DNA of 64,000 bases from Plectosphaerella cucumerina (GCA_020746995.1 JAGPXD010000001.1:6076001-6140000), one strand, 5' to 3'. Shown: positions 1 to 12,333, numbered from the stretch's first letter. Made by a program: numbers and translations. The notes: generated by a model from the letters alone, not told the origin.

Positions 1-965
1 GCGACTTTGCCGAGAGCTGGACGGAACAGCCGTTTGTGTTGACCAAGTGCATTCAGGAATGGCCGGTCTGTGGGGACTGGACCATATCGACCATGCTGGA
101 GCGTTTCCGCGACGTCGAGTTCAGGGCTGAGGCGGTGGACTGGCCATTCTCGACGTATCACGAGTACATGCACAACACCGACGACGAGAGCCCGCTGTAC
201 CTTTTCGACAAGCGCTTTGCGGAAAAGATGGGCATCAGCGTGGGCCAGCACGAGGGAGCGGCGTACTGGCGGCCGGACTGCTTCGGGCCCGACCTATTTG
301 AGGTGCTGGGCGAGGAGCGGCCGGCGCACCGATGGCTCATCATCGGGCCGGAGAGGAGCGGTTCGACTTTCCACAAGGATCCCAACGCCACGAGCGCGTG
401 GAACGCCGTGATCCAGGGTTCCAAATACTGGATCATGTTCCCGCCTACGGCGTCGGTGCCGGGGGTCTACGTCAGCAGGGACAGCAGCGAGGTGACGAGC
501 CCGCTGAGCATCGCGGAATGGTTGCTCGAGTTCCACGCCGAGGCCAGACGGCTTCCCGAGTGCGTAGAGGGCATCTGCAACGCCGGCGAGATTCTGCACG
601 TGCCCAGTGGCTGGTGGCACCTGGTGGTCAACCTGGAGAGCGGCATCGCGCTGACACAGAACTTTGTGCCGCAGTCCCCGACTCTGTACCATCTGACCGA
701 GGCTCTATCCTTCCTGCGGGACAAGGCTGACCAGGTGACGGGCTTTGGCAAGGAGATCGAGGATCCGTATGGGCTCTTCGTCGAGAGGCTGCGGGAGAGC
801 CGTCCCGAGCTGCTGGAGGAGGCTCTGAAGAAGCTGGAGGAACGGGGGGCGCAGAAGAAGCGCAAGTGGGAGGAAGCCGTCGGTGGGGCAGAAGCTGAAA
901 GTTCAGGGGGTGGCTTCAGCTTTGGATTCGGGGGCGATGATGTTGATGACGATGAGGTCCCATGA
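1..965 (+). CDS. JmjC-domain protein, 5' end cut by the window edge
   Basis: C-terminal part of a cupin/JmjC-fold protein; the frame is open from base 3, so the true start lies left of the window. The Fe(II) ligands of the fold are visible: an H-x-D pair in STFHKDPNATSAWN (about nt 366-407) and the distal His in ILHVPSGWWHLVV (about nt 591-629). The set resembles the JMJD6/F-box-JmjC group, whose members act as 2-oxoglutarate oxygenases or readers; substrate cannot be inferred. The tail is charged: a Lys/Glu-rich helix, then a Gly/Phe stretch and an acidic end (DDVDDDEVP), suggesting nuclear function. An N-terminal F-box, often present in fungal members, would be outside the window. The stop is the TGA at 963-965. 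No intron is seen in the visible part. Confidence is high for the family, low for function. Confidence 0.85.
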   Translation, partial: DFAESWTEQPFVLTKCIQEWPVCGDWTISTMLERFRDVEFRAEAVDWPFSTYHEYMHNTDDESPLYLFDKRFAEKMGISVGQHEGAAYWRPDCFGPDLFEVLGEERPAHRWLIIGPERSGSTFHKDPNATSAWNAVIQGSKYWIMFPPTASVPGVYVSRDSSEVTSPLSIAEWLLEFHAEARRLPECVEGICNAGEILHVPSGWWHLVVNLESGIALTQNFVPQSPTLYHLTEALSFLRDKADQVTGFGKEIEDPYGLFVERLRESRPELLEEALKKLEERGAQKKRKWEEAVGGAEAESSGGGFSFGFGGDDVDDDEVP

Positions 966-2416
966 AGACCGGGACTTCTGTGTGACTTATTTGGCGTACA
1001 AAACAAAGCGAGCATCCAGAGTCGAATGACCGGGTAACGGCCAGTCTGTTGGGACTGCATAACTGACTTGATCCTCCATCTTCAGAGAAACCGCAGAACT
1101 ATCGGGGAACCTCATGGAGCGGCGGCGTTTGTGGTGATATGTAGCCTGAACCGCTTTCCGTTTGCTGTGCCAATCAGGGGATGCAGGGGGGCCGCCTGAA
1201 GCCTTTAGCGCTGCGGCGGGCATATCGTTCAGGCGATGCGGGCGCGCCACACAGAGTTGAGACGGCGGTTGTCCGCTGGTGCAGTGCAGTGGTCCAGGCC
1301 GGTTGATAGGAGCGGAGAGAGCAATACTAAGGTAGGAGTAAGACAGCCTGGTATGGAGACGTCTGCCAGTCCTGATCGTGCTGGCTTCTTGGTGGAGGTT
1401 GAAGTTGGAACTGGAGCGGAGCGGATCAGTGTCACCGACGGGACCACAGGGTGTCATCCCCCGTGACGCTGACCGCCTGCCTGCTGGGACGGGAAGGGCC
1501 AGCCGTCCCTCATTGGGCCGTCGTCTCACCTTGGACCGGTCCTGGCCAGTGACAGGCCCGGGCGGCGGGCGGCCGCCCTTGACCCTTGTGCCTCAACTCC
1601 CCTTTCCCAGGTCGCGATCACGCTAACGCCAACCCACTCGTCAGCTCCCCCCCATCTTCAACTGCCTGCTCCCGTCGCACCTACCCACGTCCGACAAGCT
1701 CCCCCAGGAGGTGCCCCAGATCCCGCCCGTCCCATCACGTACCTTACCTACAACCGCCCTTCGCCTCGCACCTCTTGAAATCTGGGCAGGTCTGTCTTCC
1801 GACTCGACATCACACACCACGGACCGACCGCGAGGGACCATGTAACGACCGTCCCGTTCCCCCGTCTGGTGTCCCGTCCCGCGCGCAATCACGCTCCTTC
1901 GGTCTATGACTGGTCCGTCGCGACAGTACATCCATCTCGAGTCGTCGCATCCGAGGTGCTTGATTTCGACCGTATCCATCTTTACATCAATAGAATCATC
2001 TGCTTCACCATCTCCCCTTTCTTTGAGGTATGTACCTCCGCTCTCCCTTGGGGTTCGAGCCTCCTTCCCACTCAACCCGCCGCACGGGCTCTCCGCATCC
2101 TTCCTTCCCTCCGCTGCGGCGGGTGGTAGGTCCTTTAAACAACCTGCGCCCCTTTGTTCTCTCATCGTGATGCTGTCGATAGCCATGGGCTGACAGGGGC
2201 TCAAAGCCTCGCTTTCTTCCCAGCTTCCAGGGTCCTGTCCCTCTTGACCGACATTACGCCCACGACCCCCCCCTCCCCCTCTCCGATTCGAAGCTCCACG
2301 TATCTCTCCCCAGTCTCGATTCCTTCCAACACCAGCCATTCCAGTCGCATCGCGCAATCCTTTCAGCGCATCATACTTGTTTCGAAGCACCCCGTGTGGT
2401 GTCGGCCCGCGTAACA
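966..2416. other. intergenic and 5' leader of the CCCH/Smr gene
   Basis: About 1.45 kb with no credible coding sequence. The first part is the 3' flank of the JmjC gene. From about 1,600 the plus strand becomes pyrimidine-rich, as in promoter and leader regions of ascomycete genes. A good donor (GTATGT at 2028) and a GCTGACAG-type acceptor near 2,190-2,200 suggest a 5' UTR intron for the downstream gene; this is inference. Confidence 0.5.
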
Positions 2417-4741
2417 ATGGTGTCCGACGAACATTACGACATTTGTCTTCCGATCCTCGCGGATCCCACTCTTGACGATGAGGACAAGACCGACAAGCTT
2501 GAGGAGCTCTTGCGCAAGGAGACTGCCCTGAGAGACACCGCTCTAGAAAATGCAATACTCGACGCGCTGTGGAGGTTTCGCGAGGGCGGCGCGACCATGG
2601 CTGCCTCACCGCCTCCTATCCGACAGACGATCCTTCGTCGCCCATCGCCTGCTCCATGGCGCGGCAGCAGTACCCCCATGTCCAGCTCGCCTCGCCTCGG
2701 CGTGAGCCCGCTGGCGCCTCCTGGATTTGTGCCTTCGAACTTTAATAGGAGCAAGTCGTCAGCCCCTTCGCCCTTCTCGTCCCCGAGACCCTCGCCCCGG
2801 CTCGCCTTTGCGACTCCCGCTATACCACACAGCCCCAATCTCAACGCCTATGAGTTTGCCAACGATACGACGCCCTCGCAGGAGGTCTTTGGCGACTACC
2901 AGACCGAAAATGTGGAGTGGCTCGTTGCAGACGATGCTTCTAGTGTCACCTCGTCTGTAGGCACCGCCAGCGGCCTGAACGCTGCGGCGCCCGAGTTTGC
3001 CTCCGTCGCTTCGCAGCAGAACGACATGTCGCCTTATGATATCCTCCGATCGATATTGGGTCACTCGAGAACCGACGAGGAGATAGAGGGCGCCCTCGCG
3101 TCCAACGGCTATGATCTCAGCGCCACCATCATGGCCATCATGGAGAACCCTCCTACTGATGGGCTCTCGTCGAGTGCCGGCTCCGAAGAGACAAAGGGCA
3201 TTCTCATTGGCAAATCCATGGCGACGAACGGCCGGCCTACTACCCCGGCCAACCAGCAGAGGAACGGTGTTATTTGCAAGTTCTACATGTCCACAGGCCA
3301 GTGTCTTCGATCCGACTGCAGGTTCAGTCACGACTTGAGTAACCATCTGTGCAAGTGAGTAGTGATGCGGAAGGCCGAACAGGTGAAACAGACACTGACG
3401 GTTATAGATACTGGGTTATGGGCAGCTGCCTGGCCGGTGATACCTGCTGCTTCTCTCACGACCCGACTCAGATGATGAACAAGCTGTCCCTGGACGGTGC
3501 GAGCACCCCGCCCAAGCAGACCAGCCTTCAGCTGTCCGACTACAACTCGTTCCCCTCACTCCAGCCTGGTACTCCAGACCAATCTTCTGGCTTCTCTCAG
3601 TTCGGTTCTCCAGGCCTTACACCTCCGCCCGGTCTCAGGCCGTTCCATCCTGATGGCGCTCGGCCTCGGTCAAGGCCGGGCAGCAGACAGCAGCAGGTCA
3701 AAGATACAGTCGCCGCGGTGGCACCCCAGTTTGACGATAAGGACGCCTTCCCCAGTCTGGGCTCCGCCGCGGCAGCGAAGCAGGGCAAGAAGCATCACGG
3801 GAAGAGGGGCGGGCACGGCCACAAGGAGAACTTTGCCCCGAGCTCGCTTGCCGAGATCGTCAAGATGTCCCCGTCCCCATCACCGGCCCCCGTACGACCG
3901 GATATCAAACGTCTTGGCCGGACATCCAGCTCCACGAGCATCCGCAACGGAGAGAACAGCGTTGCTGCCCAGGCCATTCCGAATCCCAAACAAATACCCT
4001 GGCTCGAGACGGGTGAGAGGGCGAACAAATCTTACCTCAAGGCGCGACAAGAAGCCATCAAGCACGGCGGTCTGCGAAACAAGTTCCTGCAGAGGTATGT
4101 ACCGGTCACCAGATGATGATCGTCACCCGATGTTGATTGTCACCTGATGATGTCCGTCACGAGCCTCTCGACTAACCCCTGGCAGCGCGGCGCAAGCTTG
4201 GAACAGGAACGACGCGCGTGCCGCCAAAGCCCTGAGCCTCCGAGGCCAGAGCGAGAACGACCTGATGCGGAAGGCACACCGGGAAGCAGCACGCGAGCTG
4301 TACGAGGAACGCAACCGGTCCCTCAACGGCTTCGAGATCTACGTAGACCTCCACGGCCTACACCCCGAAGAAGCAGTCGAATATCTCGAAAAAGTTCTCC
4401 TGGAGAACAGCAAGGAGTCGCGGCCAGTCTACGCCATCACCGGAACCGGCCACCATAGCAAGAACGGCAAAGACAAGGTGGGCAAGGCCATCCGCAACTT
4501 CCTCAACGAATGGCGCTACGCGTTCCGCGAGTTCTCCGTCCCGGGCGACAGGAACAACATGGGCGGCATCCTCGGCATCGACGCGCGCAGCTACGATAGG
4601 TCGCTGGCCCGCGACGGCACGGGGAGCTCGGATGGCAGCAAGGAGGAGGTGGACATACTCAGCCAGGGGGTGGAGATTGGCGATGGCAAGGTGAGGTTGC
4701 TGGTGAGGGATCCTCCCAAGGGACCCAGTGGTCGCCGGTGA
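2417..4741 (+). CDS. CCCH zinc finger, CUE-like and Smr domain protein
   Basis: Three exons: 2417-3354, 3408-4094 and 4186-4741, giving 726 aa. Both introns have canonical donors (GTGAGT, GTATGT), and the joins restore the motifs exactly. Visible modules: an acidic N-terminal helix; a CUE/UBA-like helix bundle at about residues 200-245; two CCCH fingers (C-x8-C-x4-C-x3-H then C-x7-C-x5-C-x3-H), the pair split by intron 1; low-complexity Ser/Pro linkers; a DUF1771-type helix (AWNRNDARAAKAL to YEERN) created by joining exons 2 and 3; and a C-terminal Smr domain with IYVDLHGLHPEEAVEYL and a later TGxGHHS motif. Smr domains bind or cleave nucleic acid and CCCH fingers bind RNA, so an mRNA-surveillance or RNA-turnover role, as for Cue2-like proteins, is likely but inferred. 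The start is the ATG after a CT-rich leader. Confidence 0.88.
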
Positions 4742-5163
4742 CGCTGGGATGGCAGATGAAAGGTGCGAGGAGGATGCTGGCTTGAGGCAGGGACCTGTAG
4801 AGACCAGTAGAGAGAAGCAAATGCTAGCAGTTTCAACACGTCGGCTGTCTGTGTTGGCCGCATTCTTCGTCACATCACAACATGACATCTGTCACACAAC
4901 ACCGACTATGGTTTTTGCTCTTGACATTTGTCACAGACATGAGTTCCCGGCGTCTGGCAGCCATGGATCGAGTTATGTACCGCTCTCCTGAAATTCCATC
5001 AAGGTAGGCATCAAGGTAGGCAAATGGCACGGAATCATGCGGGCAGGTTCTTCATCAAAATCAGGTCATATGCTTTTTTCATTCATTTTACCGGCCTAAC
5101 CGTGGCAGGCCTTGCGCATTCTAAGCAGAAATCCATACACGCCGTGGTATCCTAAAGCCTCCT
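4742..5163. other. convergent 3' flanks
   Basis: About 420 bases between the stop of the CCCH/Smr gene and the stop of GND1 on the other strand. I see only 3' UTR-like, somewhat AT-richer sequence and no gene. Confidence 0.6.
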
Positions 5164-7259
5164 CTATGCCTGGTAGGTCGAGGCAGAGACGTTGCCGCCG
5201 CGGCCGGTCCAGTTGACGTGGATGTCCTTGCCGGAGGGGTACTTGTCGCTGGCGTGCTCGGGCTTGATGTGGAAGGTGTGGGCGCCGAAGTAGTCACGCT
5301 GGGCCTGCAGCAGGTTGGCGGGGAGGTCCTTGGTGCGGTAGCCGTCGAACCACGACAGGGCGGTGGAGAAGGCGGGGGTCGGGATGCCGAGCTGGGCGGC
5401 GGTGGCGACGACGTCCCTCCAGCCGGGCTGGGCGACGTGGATGGCCTTGTTGAAGAAGTCGTCGAAGAGGAGGTTCTCGAGGTCGGGGTTGCTGCGGTAG
5501 GCGTTGGTGATGTCCTTGAGGAAGACGGAGCGGATGATGCAGCCACCACGCCACATGAGGGCGATGGAGGGCTTGTTCAGCTTCCAGCCGTACTCCTTGG
5601 CGGCCTGCATGGGGTGGTCAGCTTGGTCTGTCACGAAATGTCAGAGGAAGGGGGGCACGCACCTCCTGCATCAGCATGAAGCCCTGGGCGTAGGAAATGA
5701 TCTTGGAGGCGTACAGAGCCTGCTCGAGGTCGTCGAGGAACTGCTGCTTGTCGCCGGTGAACTCCTTCTGCCTGCCCTCGAACTTGAGGAGGCCGGAGGC
5801 CTTGGTGCGCTCGTCCTTGATGGCGGACAGGCAGCGGGCCAGGACGGCCTCGGCGATGAGGGTGACGGGCTGGCCGAGGTCAAGGGCGTTGACGGCGGTC
5901 CACTTGCCGGTACCCTTCTGGCCGGCCTTGTCGAGGATCTTCTCGACGAGGGCGGTGCCATCGTCGTCGTTGAAGTAGAGGATGTCGCGGGTGATCTCAA
6001 TGAGGAAGGAGTCCAGGACGCCCTTGTTCCACTTGGCGAAGACATCGCCCATCTCCTTGTTGGAGAGCTTCAGGGCGCGCTTCATGATGTCGTAGGCCTG
6101 GTGGCAATGGGTCAGTGTCTGGAAATGACAGATGGTGATGAGCATGAGAAACATACCTCGCAGATGAGCTGCATGTCACCGTACTCGATACCGTTGTGGA
6201 CCATCTTGACGTAGTGACCAGCACCCTCGTCGCCGACCCAGTCGCAGCAGGCCTCGCCGTCGCTCTTGGCGGCGATGCTCTGGAAGATGTCCTTGACGAA
6301 GGGCCAGGCCTCCTCGTTACCACCGGGCATCAGGGAGGGGCCGTAGCGGGCACCCTCCTCGCCACCGGAGACACCGGAGCCGATGAAGCGGAGGCCCTTG
6401 GAGGCGCAGTACTTGGTGCGGCGGTTGGAGTCGGGGAAGTGGGAGTTGCCGCCGTCAATGATGATGTCGCCCTTCTCCAGGAGGGGCAGGAGGGTCTCGA
6501 TGTAGTCGTCGACGGCCTTGCCGGCCTGGACGAGGAGCATGACGCGGCGGGGGCTCTTGAGCTTGGAGACGAACTCCTCGATGGAGTGGGCACCAACGAT
6601 GGACTTGCCCTTGGCCTCGTTCTCGAGGAAGCGGTCGACCTTGGACACGGTGCGGTTGAAGGCGGCAATGGTGAAGCCATTGTCGGCCATGTTCAGGATG
6701 ATGTTCTGTCCCCTGGTTGACGGAATCGGGTCAGCTTTCCGGCAACTCCGGGAGGAGGGGAGAGCGGGGTGGACAGAAACTTACATGACAGCGAGGCCGA
6801 TGAGGCCGAGATCCGCGCTTTGGACATTGTCAGCTTTGTTCGCATTGGAAATGGACGCCGGCACCACGCCTTTGGCGATGCTAACGAGACGGGCGCTGAG
6901 GGGTAAGGCACGTCAGAGCAGGACGGAGGGGTGGAAAGGATTGAGGTGGGGGTGAGGAGCACAGAGCCACCTCGCCCGCAGCTCGCTCTACCGACCACAG
7001 GGTCGATGGGCTCGCGGAAGAGCTGCTCTCGAGGGCATCGCAACGAGAGTCAAAGCCACGCTCTCGCTGACAGGCCCGTCTCTCTCGCTTAAAGTCCGCA
7101 AAGTGGTGTTGAGGGACTTGATGGCGGGGGTGGATGGCAGCGGGCGGCAGAAGCAGCGGCAGCGATGGAGGGGTAGAGGGGGCGGGGTCGAATGCCATAG
7201 CAGTCGAGCAGAGACAGTACAGAGGGCGAGATTGAGATGACTTACACGGCGCCAGACAT
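5164..7259 (-). CDS. GND1: 6-phosphogluconate dehydrogenase, decarboxylating
   Basis: Cytosolic enzyme of the oxidative pentose phosphate pathway: converts 6-phosphogluconate to ribulose 5-phosphate plus CO2 and makes NADPH. Five coding exons on the minus strand: 7259-7246, 6817-6785, 6712-6157, 6097-5663 and 5604-5164, giving 492 aa, the usual family length. The dinucleotide-binding start GLIGLAVMGQN is assembled across exons 2 and 3. The substrate signature IGSGVSGGEEGARYGPSLMPGG and the catalytic KMVHNGIEYGDMQ segment are in exon 3, and the C-terminal helical domain follows. The first exon is only 14 nt (MSGA plus two bases) and is followed by a 428-nt intron; its acceptor (CCAAAG) is weak but has a GCTGAC branch point just before it. 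Product confidence is very high; the first intron is the least certain part. Confidence 0.95.
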
Positions 7260-7355
7260 GATGGATGATGTTTTGGGGGGTGATGCCTGATTGAGGTTAC
7301 GTGAGAGAAGGAGAGGTCGCGGGGGTGACGATGAATTGGGGGAGGGGTCGATCTC

Positions 7356-7365
7356 AATATATATT
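7356..7365 (-). promoter_or_regulatory. TATA-like element upstream of GND1
   Basis: AATATATATT lies about 100 bases upstream of the GND1 start codon, in the normal position for a TATA element plus a short leader, and stands out in GC-rich surroundings. It reads the same on both strands. Function is inferred from position only. Confidence 0.4.
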
Positions 7366-7940
7366 TCTCTGACCACCAGACTACAGCGGAGGAAGGAACG
7401 GACGGAGTGGTAGGCAGGGCTGCACCTGCGTCCAGTTTGCCGTAGCAGGTACGTAACCCAGGTACCTGTACCCCAAACTATATCATTTGGCTTCCCCTCT
7501 ACGGATACCGAGGCGCCTACCTAGTGTCGGGCCCCTACAAGAAGTACCTCCGCCCGCGAGGCGAGCTTGCCCGTGGGTAGAACTGGAAACTCTCAACTGA
7601 TCTCGAAGCCACCGTGAGAGGGGCGCTAACCCAACGTGGGGCGCCAACGTAACAAAACCCCCCTCCTTACCTCCCAACCATCCCGCCCGTCACAATTCCA
7701 AGGTCCTGGAGGGGAGGGGAAAGACAACACTGAAAGACCCCCCGCTCTTCACATTATTTCATCTTTCCGTTGCCGTGTTACTCGAACAGACCGGTCAGAA
7801 GTCAAACAATCGTTTGTGGATGGCACTGGGCTGACAGTTGAGGAGCAATTGCTGGTATGTTCAGCCCCTCCTCTACTTCCCTTCCCCTCCACTACCAACC
7901 CCGCCAGAGGTCGTGGCGGACAGTTCACGTTGGAGGGGCA

Positions 7941-7959
7941 GCAAGCAAGCAAGCAAGCA
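7941..7959. repeat. GCAA microsatellite
   Basis: Nearly five tandem copies of the tetranucleotide GCAA in the intergenic region upstream of GND1. No function is suggested. Confidence 0.8.
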
Positions 7960-10900
7960 TGACGACTGACGAAACGGGGGTGCACAGTACATCTGCGCTA
8001 CCAATACCGGCGCTGGAGCTGGCCACCGGAGCAACCAGCCAAAATAGAGGGGCAACGCAAGCTGCTTGCTTCTCGAAAAGCTGCGGCAAACCAGCCGCTG
8101 GACTGATCCCAACCCTCCGGATGGCGGGGCACTTACTCACGAATCCCGCGCATCCCATCCCTTCCCAACCATGTCCGGACTGGGCTGGGGGGTCCTGCGC
8201 CTGCACCATCGACGGGCCCGGCGTTCATGACGCATCTCCGCGATGCCTCCATGGAAAACTGCCCGTCCGTTGGAAATCCGACCCTGCCGCCTTATTCATC
8301 GACACCACACTTCGTTCAAGATACGGCTTATCCGGATGCCCTATCTCTTTTCTTCCCTCCCCCACCACGACGCAACGGTCGGTCCCTCGGCTTGCTTGCT
8401 CGATCGACGTTTTACAACAGGCGCCACGAGAGACAGAGAGTGATTCCCCCCTCGCCTGGTGTTGCCCAACCAGGTGCCGCCCGCCTAGGCAATCCGCCTG
8501 ATGATACACTGACTACAGGCGGAGGAGGGGCGAAGAAAGGCTGGACCGGCCCCCCCGTTGACTGCGCTGAGGTCCGAATCGGAATCGGCAATCGTCCCCC
8601 ATTGGCTGCGCTAGTTTGTGCCTCACACTTCGGACGTAGCAGAGTAGGAGACCTGCGACTCCGGACATCACGCATCCAGGGCCACCGTTGGGGGTCCTGC
8701 ACCCCTTGATCTGCCGCACATGGACCATGAACCATGGACCCCCCTCCTGGATGGGCCGTCCCGTCAATGGCATCCCTCGTGGTACCGTACCTCCCCATAG
8801 CCGTCAAAACACCTGCTACCTGGTCGACATGAACAACAGCCGACTCGCTTGGTCTTGGGTGTTTCGAACGGGGTCCAAGGTTCTTCATTACCCGCCGGGC
8901 CTCCAGGTGCACCAGGTCCGACGCAGGCCCGGGCATCGGTCTCGGTGAAACAACAGGCGAGCAGGTCCCCATATCACGCACTGTCTTCTAGGCGGATGTC
9001 CGGGCCTGCCTTGAAGAGAGCCATATGCGCCGCATCGTGCCGGCCGAGCTTCTTCATGTCCTGCCGAGCCTTCCAGACGTCGCGGTCGCGGTGGCCAAGG
9101 CGAGAGAGCGAGCGAGGGGGTGGTGTCTCATCATGCGAGCAGGGGCGCAATATCTTGCGCGCGCCTTCGCGGCTCGCCCTGTCAAACCCTCGGCCGGGTA
9201 TGGCAAGCATTTCCGTCGCCGGTCCGGAGCTCCCTCCCTCGCCCGCCCATTTCACCCGCCGTCAGATACCGACCGACCGACCTGGACTTCCATTCCCCAA
9301 GCCAAATCATATTGGCTCGCCGCTGTCGGGTATAAGTGCGAGGCAGCGACATGCGCCCGCGCCCAAATCACCGCGTGGGCTTGTCGCCGAAATGCCACGC
9401 TCCGACTCGTGGAGATTCGCCGTGACCCCCAACCGTCCCGCCGACGAATCGGGCGGGACAGCTTCACGTCGGCTCCACGGGGAGCCCACGCTAGGACACT
9501 GACCCTCTTCTTCACGCGGGAGGGGATCTCATCGAGCCGGCGGACGAAAATGTCGCAAAAAAAGGAGGGACCAGAACAGAACCCCCCGATCAAGGCAGCC
9601 ACCCACCGGTGACTGGCCCGGCTGCCAACCACAGCAGCAACCAGCAGCATTGACGCCCAAAATCCCGCGCGCTGCAATTCTTCCGACGCCGGGAGATATC
9701 TGTCTGTGAGGCCGCCTGCTTGTCTGTGTCGATACATTGGAAGATGAAGATGATGTAAGCTACGCGCTCGGGAGGTCCGGGCTTCAACCGGCTTGGCATC
9801 ATTTCCAGCCGTCCCGTGGAGCTTGGTCAGCTTTGCCTCTCTGCCTTCGTGTTTCCTCACGAGAGCTTCACCGGAGTGGGCCGCTCCGGACGGTAGCTTG
9901 GGGGCGTATGGACCCCATGTCGTCATCCCCGTGGGAGATGCTGCTCGGAATGCTGAACCTGTTGCCTGTCAAGACAACAAGATCCGCCGGAGGATTCTGC
10001 TCCAGATATATTGACGGTGGTCAACCAGAAAGGTATGTAGTTCTACCGTGATATTCCTCGTCGGCTTGTGCAAGAGCACCCCCCTCTGGCAGTGTGTCAA
10101 CTGCATCTGCGCTAGACATGTTGAAGTTGATCAAACTTCTCGATGGGCACATTTGGCGGACTGTTCATCTCAACATGATCGCACCCCATGTCATGCAGCC
10201 GTAGCCGGTGACTTTCCCACGATACTTGGTGCTTGTTCCCGTGGTGTTAACGTTCACGACCGCCCAATTCGTGGTAGTATAAGGGCTTTCACCTGGCGTT
10301 ATCCAAGGAAATGCCATCACTTGTATCGATAGCCTCGCTTCATACAATCGCATCCATCGTATTAAATATGTCGGAAATGTCAATCTCAACATTCAACCCA
10401 AAACCAAGCGGCTTTCACAGACTGGACTCTCTGCTTATATAATCATCTCAGCGACGCCAGCCCCGCCGGACTCGATGATCAGCCCGGCGACGGCCTGGTG
10501 AGGTCAGCGCCGCCAGTCCATTGGCGTGAAACAATGCACAAAGCTGACAGAGCCATTGTGGTTGTGCGAACAGCATCCTTCCGAACCCATCCACCGCCTC
10601 GCCGTCTCGACCAAGTTTCAACCTCGAAGAATCGCGCGCCCTGAACACCATTAGACTTTTTTTGTTTCCCGCTCCGTCGACAGCCCGGACCATCCGCCCT
10701 CCCCCCACGTGCTTCCGACCTCTCCACCGCCGAACATCGAACATACTTGCTTCCATAGCATCCGACATCACCAAACATATCAACATCCCCCCGGCGAATA
10801 GATACTTGTCTGCACCGACAGACCGCCCGGACGCACATATCCCCCACCCAGAAGCACGGCGCAATGGCCGCCAGGTAGCCGCTGCGACCCTCCGCCTTCG

Positions 10901-11010
10901 ATTGAGCTGTTCCCGCCGCATCCGGTCCAGCTCCACGCATCATCACCGTTCGCCTCACCACACCACCCTCCAAGCATACCACCCGACCTCACACCGCCAC
11001 CTCCCCAGCC

Positions 11011-12333
11011 ATGCCGTCTCCCGACCCCGTCTCGGCGGCGCAAGCCCTCTCCTCCATCGCGCCAGAACCCGACCTGGCCTCGCCCTCCTTCGGCGTCTCC
11101 TCCGGCTCCAACTCGCCCGTCCTCTCCCCCGACTCCCGGCCCCCATGGGGCGCCGGCGCCAGCAGCACCCGGGGCCGCTCCTTCTCCTCGGCACGCCTCA
11201 CGACCTCCTCCGGCCGCCGCGGCGGCAGACGTGCCACCGTCCGCAGCGCCCTGGCCCGTCTCGTCCGCAGCTCCGACAAGGCCGGCCGCAACCTCCTCAC
11301 CCTCTTCTACTCCCTCACCCCCGTCCAGCGCGTCGCCGTCTCCATCGGCCTCATCGTCCTGAACGTGCTGCTCATCCTCTTCCTCGTCTACTCCCACGCC
11401 ATCTTCTCCTGGCTCGCTCCCATATCCCACAAGTGGCGCGCCCTCCCTGGCGGCTGGATCCTCGCATGGCTGATATGCTTCTTCTGCGCCTTCCCGCCCG
11501 TCATCGGATACAGCACGTCTCTGACAATCGCTGGGTTTGTCTACGGCTTCCCCCTCGGCTGGCCCATCGTCGCCACCGCCACCGTTGCCGGCAGCACCAC
11601 GGCCTTTTTCACGAGCCGCACCATTTTCAGCAAATACGTCCACCGGCTCGTCGGTCAGGACCACCGCTTCATCGCCCTCGGCCAGGTCCTCCGCAAGGAC
11701 GGCCTGGGCATGCTTACCGCTGTCCGCTTCTGCCCTCTCCCGTACAGCATCTCCAATGGCTTCCTGGCCACTATCCCCTCGATAAGCCCGTGGTCCTTCG
11801 CAGCTGCCTCGGCCATAGCGAGGTGAGATTCAGTTCCCCAGATGTCAATTCCAACGCTAACCCGCCTTTCCCCCAGTCCTAAGCTCCTCGTCCACGTCTT
11901 CATCGGCAGCCGCCTCGCCCTCATCGCCGAGCAGGGCGACCAGATGACTGCAGGCGACAAAGCCATCAACTACGCCTCCATGATCATCGGCGGCCTCGTC
12001 GGCGTCGGCGTGGGCTGGCTCATCTACAACCGCACCATGGCTCGCGCCGCCGAGCTCGCCCTCGACGAGGCCAACGAACACCACGGCCACGCCGACCACC
12101 ACCACCAGCGCTTCGCCGATGCTGCTGGCTCTCCCGGCGGGCGGAGGGGAAATGCCGACTTTGACTATGCCGATGTCGAAGCCGGTCTTGTCGATCCCGA
12201 TGATGTTGCCGCCCTTATGGAGGAGGACGACATTAGCTTGTGGGCCAACGATGAGGTCGAGGGGGGCCAGTACCACGACGACGATGACGATGCGGCCGCA
12301 GACAGGCCTAGCAATGGCAGTTCCAGGAAATGA
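11011..12333 (+). CDS. TVP38: Golgi membrane protein of the TVP38/VTT (SNARE-associated) family
   Basis: Two exons, 11011-11822 and 11877-12333, joined across a 54-nt GTGAGA...CAG intron (codon AG|T), giving about 422 aa. A Ser/Pro/Arg-rich cytosolic N-terminus of about 100 residues precedes hydrophobic segments: one at about 106-135 (VAVSIGLIVLNVLLILFLVY), one at about 150-165 and the VTT-domain core with the family signature GFVYGFPLGW...AGSTTAFF and RFCPLPYSISNGF. Another segment follows at the start of exon 2 (ASMIIGGLVGVGVGWLIY). The C-terminus is His- and Asp-rich and probably cytosolic. TVP38 proteins sit in late Golgi vesicles and belong to the DedA/VTT group, some of which scramble lipids. 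Residues after the VTT core are variable in the family. Confidence 0.9.

Larger units (their letters stand above)
7260..11010. other. 3.75-kb stretch without a credible gene
   Basis: Holds the GND1 promoter at the left and the TVP38 promoter and leader at the right (from about 10,640). Long open frames occur on both strands, but they are rich in Arg, Ser, Pro and Trp, lack domain-like patterning and overlap each other, so I treat them as chance frames in GC-rich DNA. A GCAA tetranucleotide run sits at 7941-7959. A small AT-richer island lies at about 10,000-10,450. Confidence 0.5.

Noticed and set aside
2050..2062. GGTTCGAGCC, resembling a tRNA B box
   Set aside because: The flanking bases do not form a T-arm stem, and no A box or acceptor stem is found; it lies in the CT-rich leader of the CCCH/Smr gene.
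7857..9926. Several open frames of 90-220 codons on both strands upstream of GND1
   Set aside because: They overlap each other, are Arg/Ser/Pro/Trp-rich, show no domain pattern and have no consistent splice structure; typical chance frames in GC-rich fungal DNA.
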